From positions 124,001 through 188,000 of the forward strand of contig CAWGND010000013.1 of assembly GCA_963823845.1 (NCBI GenBank): DNA of 64,000 nucleotides. The letters run 5' to 3'. The stretch is from Alloacidobacterium sp963823845. GTDB taxonomy: Bacteria > Acidobacteriota > Terriglobia > Terriglobales > Acidobacteriaceae. Both the position numbers and the translations under genes were made by a program. Shown here one piece after another: positions 51,127-60,293 of this stretch (positions are counted from its first letter, which is position 1; each line of letters starts with the position of its first letter). Under the pieces are notes generated by a model that worked only from the letters and a program-made list of their open reading frames with translations, was not told the DNA's origin and did no database searches.

Positions 51127-53030
51127 TCGTAGTAAGGCCGCTTCTCGCGGCAGTTTTGTGCAGTGCCGTTGCCTTCCCGCAACAAACCTCAACTCAGCAA
51201 ACTCAGGCTAAGCCGGCAGCTACTCCAGGCCAGCCCCCGGCTTCACAGGAAGACCAGCTCCCCCCACCCCGCGGAAAGGTTCTCTTCTCGCGCTCATCGG
51301 GCGATGCACAGCAGCCCGACACAAAGGAACAGCAATTCGCAGATACAAAGGTCAGCGATGCCGAGCGGTCAGCTCTGACCTTCACCGCCTACGATCTCGA
51401 CGTGCATCTGCAGCTCAAGGACGAGGCGATCGCTGTGCGCGCCCACGTGACGGTCCGCAATGACAGCAGCCAGCCGATCGCGCCTCTTCCGCTGCAGCTC
51501 TCATCGTCCCTCAAGTTTGAAACCATCAGCTACGAAGGCCAGAAGCTCGCCTTCACGCAGCAGATCATCAACAGCGACGCCGATCACACCGGCCAGTTGC
51601 GTGAAGCCATCGTCGTTCTGCCGAAGTCGCTCGCTCCCAAGTCAGAGCTGACGCTCGATGTTGTCTACAGCGGCGCAATCCCAGCGTCGACCAAGAGGTT
51701 GGAGGACATCGGCACGCCCGTCGATCTTGCTCAACAATCCGACTGGGACGAGATCTCCACAGACTTCACCGGTCTGCGAGGCTTCGGCGACGTGGTCTGG
51801 TATCCGGTGTCTTCGATACCGCAGGCCCTCGGAGAGGGAGCGAAGCTCTTCACTGAAATCGGACGACAAAAGCTGCGCCAGCAGAATGCCCAGGCTGCCG
51901 TCCGCGTAACTGCCGAATACATCGGCTCAGCGCCCAATGCGGCAGTCATCAACGGACACTTCATCGCGATTCCGGCTCCGGCAGTCACGCCAACCGCTTC
52001 ATTTCCCGGAGTCGTCAATTTCTCGATGCCTGCCACGCGCCTCGGCTTCGGCACACTTAACCTGTTTCTCGCCAATCGCATCGCGCATGACGGCAACAGC
52101 CTACGCATCCTCGCCGCTGACGATGACGAGGCGAATGTCCAGGGTTATCTGACAGCCGCAACGATGGTGCAGCCGCTTATCGAGCAGTGGCTAGGCAGTA
52201 AACCAAAGGAGCCGCTGGCCATCTTCGACCTTCCCGAGAAGCGCGACGCTGCTTTCGAGCAGGGCGCAGTGACCGCAACCGGCCTGCAGGCAATGGATCC
52301 ACAGGATCTCGCCAACGCGCTGAGTCACAGCATGGCACATGCCTACTTCCAATCGCCGCGTGAATGGCTGAATGAGGGGGTAGCCAACTTCGTCGGCACA
52401 CTCTGGATCGAGCAGACAAAAGGCCGCCAAGCCGCACTCGAATATCTTGAAGCATCTCGCGGGGGGCTCGCACTCGGCGAGCCTGCCAGCCCCGGCGAAA
52501 GCCCCGGCCAGCCGCTCATCGAAGCGGCTGACGCCGTCTACTATCGGAATAAATCCACCTATGTGCTGTGGATGCTCCGCGACCTTGTGGGCGACAAGGC
52601 TCTCTCCGCCGCGCTGCACGCCTACGACCCGAAGCAGGATACGACGCCCGAATATTTCGAGCATCTACTGGAACAGTCCAGCGGCAAAGATCTGAAGTGG
52701 TTCTTCGACGATTGGGTCTATTTCGACAAGGGACTGCCTGACCTCTCCATCGTCGCCGTCAATCCATCAGCATCGTCACAGGCAGGGCAGTTTCTCGTAG
52801 CCATCGACCTCGCAAACGACGGCTATGCCGCCGCGGAGGTGCCGGTCACGGTGCGTTCCCAGTCAGCAAAACAAACGGCACGCGTGCAGATTCCGGCGCG
52901 GTCAAAGGTGACGCACCGCATGCTCGTGCAGGGCCTGCCGACCGAGGTCATCGTGAACGATGGCGTCGTGCCGGAATTGCAGGCCAGCGTCCACCAACGC
53001 GATATCAACATCACGGACAGCAAGCAATAA
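51123..53030 (+). CDS. Exported peptidase-MA-like protein with a degenerate active site
   Basis: 635 residues with a signal peptide (VRPLLAAVLCSAVAFPQ) and a low-complexity TQQTQAKPAATPGQPP linker. An N-terminal M1-like beta domain (LTFTAYDLDVHLQLKDEAIA, LTLDVVYSGAIP) leads to a helical domain where the metallopeptidase motif is expected. There the sequence is NALSHSMAHAYFQSPREWLN then EGVANFV. The two His and the later Glu in WLNEG are kept, but the catalytic HExxH Glu is Ser. It can probably bind zinc without hydrolysing peptide bonds. A C-terminal beta domain follows. It is coupled to rlmB by a 4-base overlap. Confidence 0.78.
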   Translation: MIVVRPLLAAVLCSAVAFPQQTSTQQTQAKPAATPGQPPASQEDQLPPPRGKVLFSRSSGDAQQPDTKEQQFADTKVSDAERSALTFTAYDLDVHLQLKDEAIAVRAHVTVRNDSSQPIAPLPLQLSSSLKFETISYEGQKLAFTQQIINSDADHTGQLREAIVVLPKSLAPKSELTLDVVYSGAIPASTKRLEDIGTPVDLAQQSDWDEISTDFTGLRGFGDVVWYPVSSIPQALGEGAKLFTEIGRQKLRQQNAQAAVRVTAEYIGSAPNAAVINGHFIAIPAPAVTPTASFPGVVNFSMPATRLGFGTLNLFLANRIAHDGNSLRILAADDDEANVQGYLTAATMVQPLIEQWLGSKPKEPLAIFDLPEKRDAAFEQGAVTATGLQAMDPQDLANALSHSMAHAYFQSPREWLNEGVANFVGTLWIEQTKGRQAALEYLEASRGGLALGEPASPGESPGQPLIEAADAVYYRNKSTYVLWMLRDLVGDKALSAALHAYDPKQDTTPEYFEHLLEQSSGKDLKWFFDDWVYFDKGLPDLSIVAVNPSASSQAGQFLVAIDLANDGYAAAEVPVTVRSQSAKQTARVQIPARSKVTHRMLVQGLPTEVIVNDGVVPELQASVHQRDINITDSKQ

Positions 53031-53080
53031 ATCTCCGGGACGATAAGCTGAATGCAAACAGATTGCGGCCCGGAGGCCTG

Positions 53081-54106
53081 ATGCTTTCTCTTTCGTCCCG
53101 ACGCGTACAACGCCGTGTGCTCACACTCGCCGCTGCAATGCTCACAGCTCAATTTCTGCCCATACATGCACAAACCGCTCCCTACCGCTATCTCAGAGCA
53201 GGGAACGCGAACGATGTAACAACCAAAACACAGGCGGGAGTCGCGCTCATGGGCGGCGGCAAAGACCTTGACGCGGCATTTCGCTGGATGTGCCAGCGCT
53301 CGGGCGGCGGTGACTTCCTCATCCTGCGCGCCACCGGCACTGACGCCTACAACCCTTACCTCCGGGATCTGTGCCATGTAAATTCCGTAGCGACGCTGAT
53401 CATTCCGAACAAAGCCGCCGCAAACGATCCCTTCGTCGCAGAGACGATAGGCAAGGCTGAAGCCATTTTCATCTCCGGCGGGGATCAGGCCAACTACATC
53501 AACTTCTGGCAAGGCACGCCAGTGCAGGCGCAGCTGAACGCCGCCATCCAAAAAGGAATACCGATCGGCGGCACGAGCGCAGGACTAGCCGTGCAGGGCG
53601 AGTACATCTACTCCGCGCAGAACGATCCGCCCGACGGCCCCGACCTCAGCTCAAAGATGGCCTTGAATAATCCGTTTACTCCGCGCGTCGTGATCGCCCA
53701 TGCATTCCTCGACGATCCCGCGCTGAAAAACACCGTCACCGACACGCACTTCGTCACTCGCGACCGCATGGGGCGCTTGCTGGTCTTCATGGCGCGCGTT
53801 CAGGCCGATCATCCACTGCCATTAGTGAAGGGCATCGGTATCGACGAGAGAACGGCTGCATTGATGGAGCCAGACGGACACGCGACGATCGTTGGTTCCG
53901 AGGCCGCGTACTTTCTTTTGACCCCACTGAAGGCTGCAGTCCTGAAAGACGGAGCGCCTCTCACCACGCAAAGGATCGACGTGCAAAAGGTCCTGCCGGG
54001 AGGCAGCTTCGATCTGAGCACCTGGAGCGGCAACTCCGAAAAGTATCAACTAAGCGTGGATGCCGGAGTAGTTCACTCGACGCAGAAGGAAGGGAAGACT
54101 TACTAG
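53081..54106 (+). CDS. Secreted S51/cyanophycinase-like serine hydrolase
   Basis: About 341 residues. The ATG at 53081 is preceded by GGAGG and yields an export signal (RVLTLAAAMLTAQFLPIHAQ). The S51 class I glutamine-amidotransferase-like fold is seen in GVALMGGGKDLDAAFRWMCQ, AEAIFISGGDQANYINFWQG and IPIGGTSAGLAVQGEYIYSA, where Ser in GTSAG is the nucleophile. DTHFVTRDRMGRLLVFMARV and GIGIDERTAALMEPDG carry the His and further active-site features. It resembles cyanophycinase and aspartyl dipeptidase relatives. It converges on the anti-sigma gene at 54133. Confidence 0.88.
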   Translation: MLSLSSRRVQRRVLTLAAAMLTAQFLPIHAQTAPYRYLRAGNANDVTTKTQAGVALMGGGKDLDAAFRWMCQRSGGGDFLILRATGTDAYNPYLRDLCHVNSVATLIIPNKAAANDPFVAETIGKAEAIFISGGDQANYINFWQGTPVQAQLNAAIQKGIPIGGTSAGLAVQGEYIYSAQNDPPDGPDLSSKMALNNPFTPRVVIAHAFLDDPALKNTVTDTHFVTRDRMGRLLVFMARVQADHPLPLVKGIGIDERTAALMEPDGHATIVGSEAAYFLLTPLKAAVLKDGAPLTTQRIDVQKVLPGGSFDLSTWSGNSEKYQLSVDAGVVHSTQKEGKTY

Positions 54107-54132
54107 ACCACCGGGGGAGATGGTGTCCGGTT

Positions 54133-54813
54133 TCAGCCTTGAACCGAAACACCGGAGAAAGAGAGCACGACCAGTCCGCGTACAGGCTGACCAAAGAAAC
54201 GGGCCGGTTCAAAGACGCTGAAGAGCAGCTGGTTTTCGACCTGAGAGCGCGTACGGGCATCGTTGGGGCCGGAGATAATCTCGTAGTCGTAGACGCGGCC
54301 GCTGCCGTTCACGTAGGCCTCTACTACAACAGGATTGTCCCGATCACCAACTGCGGAGGTGGTAGCCGCCAGATTTGAATAGAGGAAGTGCGGGCCGGAA
54401 GCATTCCCCAGCGGTTGATCGCCTGCCGAAGCCGATTCAGGAGCGGCGACCGCGCCGACCAGCAACCCGACGGTACCGACCAACAGAATGGCACTGGCGA
54501 AGCCCGCAGACACCTGCAGCAGAAAAGGGGCGATCGTGTTCTGCCAGCGCACCTGCCACCGGGCCAGATTCCGTTTCGGCGAGTTTGTCTTTTCCTGCGA
54601 AATGGCCACGCGTAGTCGCAGGGCCAGATCGGCGGGGGCCTTCGCCGGGCCAAGATCGGCAAGCATCTGCTGGGTATTGCGCGTGCGATTGAATTCAGCG
54701 GAGCACTTCCGGCAGGATTCCAGGTGCGCGGCCACGCTTTGCATAGCGACTCCGGTTAGAGCTCCGTCAAGATAATCCGAGAATTGAGAGCGAACGCTGC
54801 TGCATTTGTTCAT
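54133..54813 (-). CDS. Anti-sigma factor with zinc-finger (zf-HC2) domain
   Basis: 226 residues. The N-terminal zinc-binding anti-sigma domain has CSSVRSQFSDYLDGALTGVA and AHLESCRKCSAEF, with the HxxxCxxC signature. A membrane helix at about residues 100-122 (ASAILLVGTVGLLVGAVAA) and a periplasmic domain ending in a TonB-like VFEPARFFGQPVRGLVVLSF strand follow. The last part resembles the C-terminal TonB-box-binding fold in outline. Its start overlaps the sigma gene upstream as ATGA, the standard arrangement. It should hold the sigma factor at the membrane until a signal arrives. Confidence 0.87.
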   Translation of the reverse strand: MNKCSSVRSQFSDYLDGALTGVAMQSVAAHLESCRKCSAEFNRTRNTQQMLADLGPAKAPADLALRLRVAISQEKTNSPKRNLARWQVRWQNTIAPFLLQVSAGFASAILLVGTVGLLVGAVAAPESASAGDQPLGNASGPHFLYSNLAATTSAVGDRDNPVVVEAYVNGSGRVYDYEIISGPNDARTRSQVENQLLFSVFEPARFFGQPVRGLVVLSFSGVSVQG

Positions 54814-55520
54814 TGGGCCTCCTTTACAACGCAGGCAACAGCAGACACGTGCTGGTGGGCGGATTCGGATGGTCGCTTCGCAACGGCTTCAGCAAAGGGG
54901 GCGAGACGCGCCCTGATCTGGGCGCGGCCGCGCACCAGTCGCGACTTCACAGTGCCGAGTTGCGCGTTGAGTATCTCGGCGATTTCTTCGTACGCAAGCC
55001 CTTCAATGTCACGCAGGATCAGGACCGAACGAAACGGCTCGGAGATCTCACGCAACTCGGCTTCGACTCGGGCGCGGATTTCTTCGTGCGCCGCCAAATC
55101 AAATGGCGACTCATTCGCGTCGACCAGTGTGTCTTTGATGCAGAGCGGCTGGCCATCTGCAGAATGGCCGGTTTCGGCCTCGATGGTGACTTCCTGACGG
55201 CAGTGGCGGGACCACCAGCGGCGCTGGTTCGAAGCCTCGTGCAGCGCGATGCGGTACATCCACGTCCGCAGGCTGGATTCGCCATGGAACCCACCGATGC
55301 CGCGAAAGACTTTGATGAAGACATCCTGCGTCACGTCAGCAGCGTCTGCAGGGTTCTGCAGCATACGCGCAATGACGCTATAGAGGGGCTGATGATAGGT
55401 AGAGATCAGCCACGCAAAGGCCTCTTCAGAGCCCGCTTTCAGCTCTGCTACGATATCCGCCTCTTCCGACCGGATTGTGACAACGCCTGCCAGATTTCCC
55501 ACTACTGTTCCTGCTTGCAC
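54810..55520 (-). CDS. ECF-type RNA polymerase sigma factor (RpoE-like)
   Basis: About 236 residues. Region 2 has EEAFAWLISTYHQPLYSVIA, NPADAADVTQDVFIKVFRGI and SSLRTWMYRIALHEASNQRR. Region 4 has REISEPFRSVLILRDIEGLA, YEEIAEILNAQLGTVKSRLV then RGRAQIRARL. A basic His-rich tail closes it. The reading frame is open up to 55610, but I take the GTG at 55520, ten bases after TAGGAGG, as the start. Coupled to the zf-HC2 anti-sigma gene. A long spacer between regions 2 and 4 (about 35 residues) is unusual but known in the group. Confidence 0.88.
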   Translation of the reverse strand: MQAGTVVGNLAGVVTIRSEEADIVAELKAGSEEAFAWLISTYHQPLYSVIARMLQNPADAADVTQDVFIKVFRGIGGFHGESSLRTWMYRIALHEASNQRRWWSRHCRQEVTIEAETGHSADGQPLCIKDTLVDANESPFDLAAHEEIRARVEAELREISEPFRSVLILRDIEGLAYEEIAEILNAQLGTVKSRLVRGRAQIRARLAPFAEAVAKRPSESAHQHVSAVACVVKEAQ

Positions 55521-55772
55521 CCCTGAATATCCTCCTACAGTAACAAATAGGCAGGGAGTCTGGCATCTCCATGCTTCCATAAGTGAGCGCGCGCCAATCC
55601 AGCGGCCCATTCGCGTCTAGATTCGCTTCTGCAACTTTGCCGCCGGCGGCCGAGTGTCTCGCTCACTCTACCTGCTTAGACACCGGGTACAAGGGTTTTG
55701 GTTCCCGGAAAATTGCAGTTAGAAAGCGGTTAGCTGACCGCGGTACCAGCTGAGTGCTCCATCACCTTCGAG

Positions 55773-56369
55773 CTAGCTGACCGCCAGCTCCAACTGCTCT
55801 GAATCCGAAAACGGCTCAAAATGCGTCCGGCAGCGTGCCTCATACATCCCAGCCGCGCCCACCACGACTAGCTCCTGGCTTCCGCCCAGCCGCTGTGTAT
55901 GAATCGCCGGAGCGCCGCATCGCATGCACACAGCGGAAAGCTTCTCCACCTCGTCGGCAATGGCCATCAAGTCGGGAATCGGCCGAAATGGCTTCCCGGC
56001 AAAGGTCGTATCCAGTCCCGCAATCAGAACGCGCTTGCCCAGATGCATTAGGTCCAGCGACAGCGCAATCAGGCTCTCGTCGAAGAACTGCGCCTCGTCG
56101 ATCCCGACGACCTCAACCTGGTCGATTTGCGTGAAGAGCGCCTCCCGCAGTCGCTCGACGTTGGCCACCACGCAGGCATCGTGCGTCTGTGCGCCGTGCG
56201 AGGCGATGGCAGTCTTGTGATACCGCAGATCGATATCCGGCTTGAAGCAAACAACGCGCTGCTTCGCGATCCTTGCCCGCTTCAGCCGCCGGATCAGCTC
56301 TTCGGACTTCCCGGAAAACATTGGCCCGCTGATGACTTCAATGCGCCCAGGCTGTACACCTGGCGTCAT
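55773..56369 (-). CDS. tdk: Tdk, thymidine kinase (type II)
   Basis: 198 residues; it phosphorylates thymidine with ATP in nucleotide salvage. Walker A GPMFSGKSEELIRRL is at about residues 15-29, VGIDEAQFFDE holds the catalytic Glu and DEAQ box, and the C-terminal zinc-binding lid has VCMRCGAPAIHTQR and ARCRTHFEPF (C-x2-C and C-x2-H). The lasso region GGSQELVVVGAAGMYEARCR lies before it. The ATG at 56369 overlaps the kdsA stop as ATGA. Without a recognised neighbour in nucleotide metabolism, the pairing is probably positional. Confidence 0.93.
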   Translation of the reverse strand: MTPGVQPGRIEVISGPMFSGKSEELIRRLKRARIAKQRVVCFKPDIDLRYHKTAIASHGAQTHDACVVANVERLREALFTQIDQVEVVGIDEAQFFDESLIALSLDLMHLGKRVLIAGLDTTFAGKPFRPIPDLMAIADEVEKLSAVCMRCGAPAIHTQRLGGSQELVVVGAAGMYEARCRTHFEPFSDSEQLELAVS

Positions 56370-57196
56370 TGGCTCACCGCTTTTGCCTGGGCAGCTTCGT
56401 GAATCGCAAGCAGTGTTTCCAGCAGCGGGCGCAGGTATTTCAGGTCGAGAGCATTCGCTCCATCGGATTTCGCCTCGGCCGGATTGTCATGGACCTCAAG
56501 AAAGATGCCGTCCACTCCCGCCGCCACCGCAGCCCGGGTGAGCACGGGAATAAACTCCGGCTGACCCCCGGAGACACCGTTCGCGGCAGAAGGCGTCTGG
56601 ACGGAGTGCGTTCCGTCAAAGACCACAGGTGCAAGCTTCCGCATAATGGGCAGCGAGCGCATGTCCACAACCAGATTGTTGTATCCAAAGCTTGCACCGC
56701 GCTCCGTCAGAAAGAACCGGTTATTGCCAGTGCTCAATACCTTCCCGACGGTGTGTTTCATGTCCCAGGGCGCAACAAACTGACCCTTCTTCACGTTGAT
56801 CGCGCGGCCCGTTTTTCCCGCAGCCAGCAGCAGATCGGTCTGGCGGCAGAGGAAGGCGGGAATCTGCAGCACATCGGCCCCCTCGGCAGCGATTTCGCAG
56901 TGTCCTGGCTCATGTACATCCGTTAGCACAGGCAGGCCGGTTGCCTCAGCCAGACGGCGCAGGATCGACGTGCCTTCGACCAGCCCCGGCCCACGGAAGC
57001 TGCCAACCGAGGTCCGGTTGGCCTTGTCATACGAGGCCTTAAAGATATAGGGGACGCCGAGATCCGAAGTGATGCGCTGAATGGCGTCCGCCATCTTGCG
57101 CACATGCGCTTCGCTTTCAATGACGCAGGGCCCGGCGATCAGAAAGAGCTTGCCCGAGCCAATATGTACGTTGCCGACTTCAAATTCGTGACTCAC
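56366..57196 (-). CDS. kdsA: KdsA, 3-deoxy-8-phosphooctulonate synthase (metal-dependent class)
   Basis: 276 residues, TIM barrel; condenses phosphoenolpyruvate with arabinose-5-phosphate into Kdo-8-phosphate. LIAGPCVIESEAHVRKMADA carries the Cys that marks the metal-dependent (Aquifex-type) enzymes, where E. coli has Asn. FKASYDKANRTSVGSFRGPG, VLTDVHEPGHC, IPAFLCRQTDLLLAAGKTGR, NVKKGQFVAPWDMKHTV and GASFGYNNLVVDMRSLP are signatures. It supplies Kdo for the WaaA enzyme at 14722. It shares an operon with tdk. Confidence 0.95.
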   Translation of the reverse strand: MSHEFEVGNVHIGSGKLFLIAGPCVIESEAHVRKMADAIQRITSDLGVPYIFKASYDKANRTSVGSFRGPGLVEGTSILRRLAEATGLPVLTDVHEPGHCEIAAEGADVLQIPAFLCRQTDLLLAAGKTGRAINVKKGQFVAPWDMKHTVGKVLSTGNNRFFLTERGASFGYNNLVVDMRSLPIMRKLAPVVFDGTHSVQTPSAANGVSGGQPEFIPVLTRAAVAAGVDGIFLEVHDNPAEAKSDGANALDLKYLRPLLETLLAIHEAAQAKAVSQ

Positions 57197-57220
57197 ATTC
57201 CTAATTCAAACACAAGAAAA

Positions 57221-57243
57221 GGCCCGCTGCTGGAGAGCGGGCC
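57221..57243 (-). terminator. Intrinsic terminator of propeller lipoprotein A
   Basis: GGCCCGCT and AGCGGGCC pair around a 7-base loop. On the minus strand TTTTCTTG follows. It lies 33 bases after the stop of the propeller gene and before kdsA. Confidence 0.78.
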
Positions 57244-57275
57244 GGATGATGAAGTTGAGGGGAATTGACCGGGTT

Positions 57276-58544
57276 CTAGTTCGCGGGAGCCGAGCCCGAC
57301 ACGGCCTGGGTCGAATGGTTGCCGTGCGGAATCGCCGCGGCGCAGGTCGGCTGTCCAGCGGCCAGGTAGGGCGAGTTCTGATTGCTGATCAGTGTGCCCG
57401 TATTCGGGTTCAACTGAAAACCGCTCACCGTGTTGTCGATGAAGTTCGCGGTGTAAACGAAGCGCCCAAGGCCCGGTTCCACAATCACGCACGAAGGACC
57501 TGCACCCGTGGCGTACGAGCTTGCTCCCGCAAGCGACGACGGCGTGCCCGTGGCCTGGTTGATAGCGTAGGCGTTCACATCAGAGGCATTGTAGTTGGCC
57601 ACGTAGATGTACTCACCGCGCGGGTCGACCGTGATAGCTATCGGGAAGGTGTCCGTCTTGATTGGCGGATTCTGGCTGGCATTCAAAATGCCAGTCGAAA
57701 GAATCGTGTAAGTAATCAGCTGATTCTGTCGACTGTCGGTTACGTAGAGGAAGCGGTTGGTCGGATCGCTGGCAATCGCCGAAGGCGCCGTGCCCGTCGG
57801 ATATGTAGTAACCCCGGACAGCGCCCCGCTGGAATTCACATCGAATGCATCCACTACACCCAGCGTGCTCGTCGCGGACGGCAAACCATCCTGCGCGCTG
57901 ACAAACACCGCGTTGCCATTGGCAAGGGCGTTGACACCCGTCGGTTGGAAACCCACAGGCACATACGTGGCTGTCTGCGTCACGTTATTTGAGTCGACGA
58001 AAGTCTGCACCACCGGAGCGCAGTTGGTGCCGCCGATGTTGCCCGACGCTTTATCAACCGGGTACGCAACCAGAGCGCCCGGCCCCGGATTGGCGGAGCT
58101 GTAAACCGGACCGCCCGGAGTAGTCGGCGCAAAGAAATCGACGACGTAGAGAAGTGTCTCGCTGGAGTTGATCGTTATGAACACTGGCTCCGATCCCGGA
58201 GTGTTGCAGGTCTGCTGCGGATATAGCTTGCCGTCAGTGCCGATATCGAACTGGACGATGGTGTTATCGTCATGGTTGATCACGTAGAGATACTTGCCAT
58301 CGGGTGAGGTGACCGCGCCCACCGGGTTTCTTCCGCCCGAAGGATAGGGTGAATCCGCGATCTGTGTGAGGGCACCCGACTCGGAGTCGGCTCTATAGAC
58401 GCTGATCTGACCGGGGTTTGCCTTGGAGGCAGTGACATAAACATAGTCAACTGTGTTGCTTGGACTGCAGGACGTAAGACCAAGGCCCAGTCCTAAAGTT
58501 GCTGCGGTGGCCAGTAGCGTCCGGCCGGATTTCCTCAACTTCAT
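57276..58544 (-). CDS. Beta-propeller lipoprotein (lactonase/YncE type), copy A
   Basis: 422 residues. The signal ends in a lipobox (LGLTSCSPSNTVDYVYV). The rest is a seven-bladed propeller of the PF10282 lactonase type with repeated blades: PVGAVTSPDGKYLYVINHDD, ETLLYVVDFFAP, PSAIASDPTNRFLYVTDSRQ, PIAITVDPRGEYIYVANYNA and CVIVEPGLGRFVYTANFIDN. The name does not prove lactonase activity; many bacterial members are surface adhesion or stress proteins. A close paralogue (copy B) lies upstream, and both share an almost identical leader and start. Confidence 0.85.
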   Translation of the reverse strand: MKLRKSGRTLLATAATLGLGLGLTSCSPSNTVDYVYVTASKANPGQISVYRADSESGALTQIADSPYPSGGRNPVGAVTSPDGKYLYVINHDDNTIVQFDIGTDGKLYPQQTCNTPGSEPVFITINSSETLLYVVDFFAPTTPGGPVYSSANPGPGALVAYPVDKASGNIGGTNCAPVVQTFVDSNNVTQTATYVPVGFQPTGVNALANGNAVFVSAQDGLPSATSTLGVVDAFDVNSSGALSGVTTYPTGTAPSAIASDPTNRFLYVTDSRQNQLITYTILSTGILNASQNPPIKTDTFPIAITVDPRGEYIYVANYNASDVNAYAINQATGTPSSLAGASSYATGAGPSCVIVEPGLGRFVYTANFIDNTVSGFQLNPNTGTLISNQNSPYLAAGQPTCAAAIPHGNHSTQAVSGSAPAN

Positions 58545-58600
58545 GCGCTTCCTTCATCCTGTCCATGCGGCCAGGCTTCTTTTATAAGGGATTGCTCCCC

Positions 58601-58613
58601 TTGCATTGTAAAA
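58601..58613 (-). promoter_or_regulatory. Shared promoter-like element before propeller copy A
   Basis: TTTTACAATGCAA on the minus strand, containing the -10-like TACAAT, occurs also before copy B (60117-60129) at a similar distance from the start codon (57 against 66 bases). The bases around the ATG (AGGATGAAGGAAGCGC then ATGAAGTTGA) are also shared. A clear -35 is not seen. Confidence 0.4.
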
Positions 58614-58710
58614 GTTCGGGCCGCTTTCGGCTACATAAGTACGGCCTTCCTGAGCAGCGCGGCCCGTTGGTTCCTGCGGACCGCCTGCAACAGTCTTACT
58701 TGTTTCCCCG

Positions 58711-60051
58711 CTAGCTCGTGCGTCCGCTGACCGCGCACCAGGTTGGATTGCCTACCGAATTGAACGTCGAACCTCTGCGCAACAGCGTCAGGCTGCCGGA
58801 GTTCGGATCGAGAATGCGTCCGGTGATCTGGCTGTCGTTAAAGCTCGTCGTGTAAATGTACTGGTTCGATGAGTCTTCGAAGATGCAGTTCACGCCGGAG
58901 CCTGACCCGAACGGTTCACCTGCAATGTGCTGCAGCGTGCCATTGGTCGGATCGATGGTCCATCCGGTGATCTGGCTGATCGGATTCACGATGCCGGTCG
59001 TCGGCCCGGCGTTCACCACGAAGAGGTACTTGGCCTTGCTGTCTACGACCAGCGAAACCGGATTGGAAGCCGTCGCATCATTCGCCACTGCGCCGTTGGT
59101 CAGGGCCTGCAGTGAGCCGTTCGTGCCCGCGGTGAAGGGAAGAATCTCACCCGAACCGTTGTTAGCGAGCCCATCCAGGATGTAAATGTATTTGCTGCCG
59201 TTCAGGTTCGATCCCTGCGCCGTACTGATTGTTGTCATTCCCTGCGTGCCCATCACCAGCGGCGAGTTCTGCGTCAGAGTCAACTGGCCGTTGCTCGAGT
59301 TCAGGGCATAGGGGAAGACCGTCTGCACGTCATTGTTCGTCGTGCTGCCCGCGTCCGCTGTAAAGACAAAGCCCGAAGAAATAGTGAAGTCGATGGGAGC
59401 GCAACCCAGCGGAAAGTAGGCCAGCTGCGTGCCATTGGCATTCTGCTGCTGCTGGTTGGTGATGATCGCCAGGCGCCCCGTATTCGGATCAATATTGAAA
59501 GCCGTGAGGTCTCCGGTGGGATAGTACTTGCCGTCCGAACCCTGGCAGGGGTAGGTCGCGCTGTAACTCGCCTGCGGCGTTACTGTGGCGCCCGCGACCG
59601 GCGCATAGGTATCCAGCACGTACATGTACTTGCCCGTAGAGTCAGGAAGGAAACGAATTGAGTCGTTGCCCTGGCTGGTGTAGCTGGCCTGGAAAGCAAG
59701 GGTGCCATCGCCGCCGATGCTGAAGAGCGAAATATTCGCGCCAGTGTAGGTAATGTTGCCACTGCCGTCGACCTGCTGCGCTCCCTGGTTCAGAACGTAG
59801 AGGTAGCGTCCTCCGTTGAGGACAAAGGTACGAATGGGAGCGGTACCGCCAGAGCCGAAAGGCGACCCCTTCGAGGGGGTCAATTTCCCGGTCTGATAGC
59901 TTTCGTTAAAAGAGCCAATCTGGTTGTACTGGGTTCCAACGGTGAATATATACGCCACTGTATAGTTATTCGTGCACGACGTGGCTCCGAACATCAAAAC
60001 AAGGGAAACCACCGCAGCCAAAGAGATCTGGCCAATTTTTTTCAACTTCAT
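58711..60051 (-). CDS. Beta-propeller lipoprotein (lactonase/YncE type), copy B
   Basis: 446 residues, same plan as copy A: a leader with lipobox (LVLMFGATSCTNNYTVAYIF), then blades with PIRTFVLNGGRYLYVLNQGA, DSIRFLPDSTGKYMYVLDTY, SGFVFTADAGSTTNND, PVSLVVDSKAKYLFVVNAGP and CIFEDSSNQYIYTTSFNDSQ. Many Asn, Gln, Ser and Thr residues suit an exposed lipoprotein. The two copies are adjacent on the same strand with 166 bp between them, so they arose by tandem duplication. The copies are not close in the loops, which suggests the duplication is old although the leaders stayed alike. Confidence 0.84.
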   Translation of the reverse strand: MKLKKIGQISLAAVVSLVLMFGATSCTNNYTVAYIFTVGTQYNQIGSFNESYQTGKLTPSKGSPFGSGGTAPIRTFVLNGGRYLYVLNQGAQQVDGSGNITYTGANISLFSIGGDGTLAFQASYTSQGNDSIRFLPDSTGKYMYVLDTYAPVAGATVTPQASYSATYPCQGSDGKYYPTGDLTAFNIDPNTGRLAIITNQQQQNANGTQLAYFPLGCAPIDFTISSGFVFTADAGSTTNNDVQTVFPYALNSSNGQLTLTQNSPLVMGTQGMTTISTAQGSNLNGSKYIYILDGLANNGSGEILPFTAGTNGSLQALTNGAVANDATASNPVSLVVDSKAKYLFVVNAGPTTGIVNPISQITGWTIDPTNGTLQHIAGEPFGSGSGVNCIFEDSSNQYIYTTSFNDSQITGRILDPNSGSLTLLRRGSTFNSVGNPTWCAVSGRTS

Positions 60052-60116
60052 GCGCTTCCTTCATCCTGGCCAACTAAGGATGGCGCAGGCAACTGGGTCG
60101 GGAGAATGATTCCCTT

Positions 60117-60129
60117 TTGCATTGTAAAA
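60117..60129 (-). promoter_or_regulatory. Shared promoter-like element before propeller copy B
   Basis: The same TTTTACAATGCAA word as at 58601-58613. Its repetition upstream of two otherwise diverged paralogues makes it a good candidate for a promoter or regulator site. No other function is claimed. Confidence 0.4.
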
Positions 60130-60293
60130 CAGGCAAAGGCCTTAAGGCACAGACGTCGGACGGCAGGTTTCAGAATTGACTCCTTATCAGCATAGGAAAC
60201 CTGTCTCGTGCGTGCTGTTCTTCAGACTTTTTGTGCTTGGAAACAGTAAGCATGCGGGGCTCGGAAATTTTCCTGAACCCCATCCCCTCTTCT

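Noticed and set aside
55621..55772. A direct repeat of TAGCTGACCGC near the tdk stop
   Set aside because: Only about 11 bases, two copies and one inside tdk; most likely chance or a tiny duplication.
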